From NCBI RefSeq assembly GCF_001280505.1, contig NZ_LBIO01000051.1, positions 1 through 56,713 of the forward strand: a stretch of 56,713 nucleotides of DNA, written 5' to 3'. How positions within the stretch are numbered: the stretch's first letter is position 1; each line of letters starts with the position of its first letter. This DNA comes from Mangrovimonas sp. TPBH4. Lineage in GTDB: Bacteria > Bacteroidota > Bacteroidia > Flavobacteriales > Flavobacteriaceae. Shown here one piece after another: positions 56,473-56,713 of the stretch. The position numbers and the translations under genes were made by a program. The notes under the pieces were generated by a model. That model saw only the letters and a program-made list of their open reading frames with translations. It made no database searches and was not told where the DNA came from.

Positions 56473-56713
56473 AATAATTGATTTTATAAACAACGGCGGG
56501 GCACCATGCCCAACTCCAAGTAAGGGAGGGGTGATCAACTAATTATTATGGTCTTGCGTAGATATAGTTTGGTTTGAAAAAAAAAAAATTCTGAACCACC
56601 CAAAGCAGCCTCCAACTCTGAATTTACTTCATAAGACTTATTAAAAAATATTTTCATTTTATAAAAATATCGAACCATAAAGATCATCCCTCACTATGCA
56701 AACCTATTGAAAC

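Noticed and set aside
1..56713. CRISPR array
   Set aside because: No direct repeats of 24-40 bases with regular spacers were seen; the only regular repeats are coding repeats in the surface protein gene.

Overview
The window is a piece of a Bacteroidota chromosome, most likely from a marine-type Flavobacteriaceae. The evidence is low GC, almost no Shine-Dalgarno sequences, promoters of the TTG-N19/20-TAnnTTTG type, type IX secretion proteins (a PorP/SprF-like protein and a type B C-terminal sorting domain), DUF3078 and DUF2480 families, and a menaquinone-type SdhCAB operon. No species is claimed.

Left part (1-38.9 kb), core-like chromosome. A SprB/SprF-like pair comes first: a 1643-residue secreted protein with three tandem CUB-like repeats and, directly downstream, a PorP/SprF protein that runs off the left edge. 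Then come an EEP-family nuclease, the GTPase HflX, a DUF3078 protein, DUF2480 plus an ABC exporter, and a complete SUF iron-sulfur cluster locus (HesB/SufA-like, SufB, an NlpE-like lipoprotein, SufC, SufD, SufS, a lipoprotein, SufE, SufT) read leftward from a near-perfect promoter. These are followed by thiL, two paralogous small zinc-ribbon proteins, an alpha/beta hydrolase, an ACT-like protein divergent from aspartokinase, Xaa-Pro aminopeptidase, sdhCAB, a membrane-anchored MutS-like ATPase, and a molybdenum-hydroxylase cluster in which XdhC and a MocA-like transferase converge on a Tat-exported IorB/IorA-type enzyme. A tRNA-Pro(GGG) lies at 38.8 kb, followed by a DUF2236 oxygenase and an HNH endonuclease.

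Right part (about 41.1 kb to the end), a mobile element. At 41094-41118 there is an isolated tRNA 3' end (T-arm plus acceptor strand) that still has a terminator-like hairpin on its left. This is the classic scar of integration into a tRNA gene, so the element should lie to the right and continue past the window. Its first cargo, 41.2-50.4 kb, resembles an Ssp-type (single-strand DNA phosphorothioation) system: an SspA-like cysteine desulfurase, and an overlapping operon of DUF4007 (SspB-like), a P-loop ATPase (SspC-like) and a PAPS-reductase-like protein (SspD/DndC-like). No SspE or recognisable SspFGH is present. Instead sspA is translationally coupled to an Eco29kI-like GIY-YIG nuclease and a 705-residue DGQHR (DndB-like) protein. 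This combination is the best candidate for an undescribed defence arrangement in the window.

The remaining element genes (50.5-56.7 kb) are a 57-residue excisionase-like HTH protein, a GIY-YIG/NUMOD-like endonuclease, a VapE helicase, unknown proteins, DUF3871, a Sak4-like phage ATPase and a small unknown protein. They look like the replication/recombination module of a satellite, prophage or integrative element that carries the Ssp-like locus. The integrase and the intact target tRNA are expected to the right of the window.
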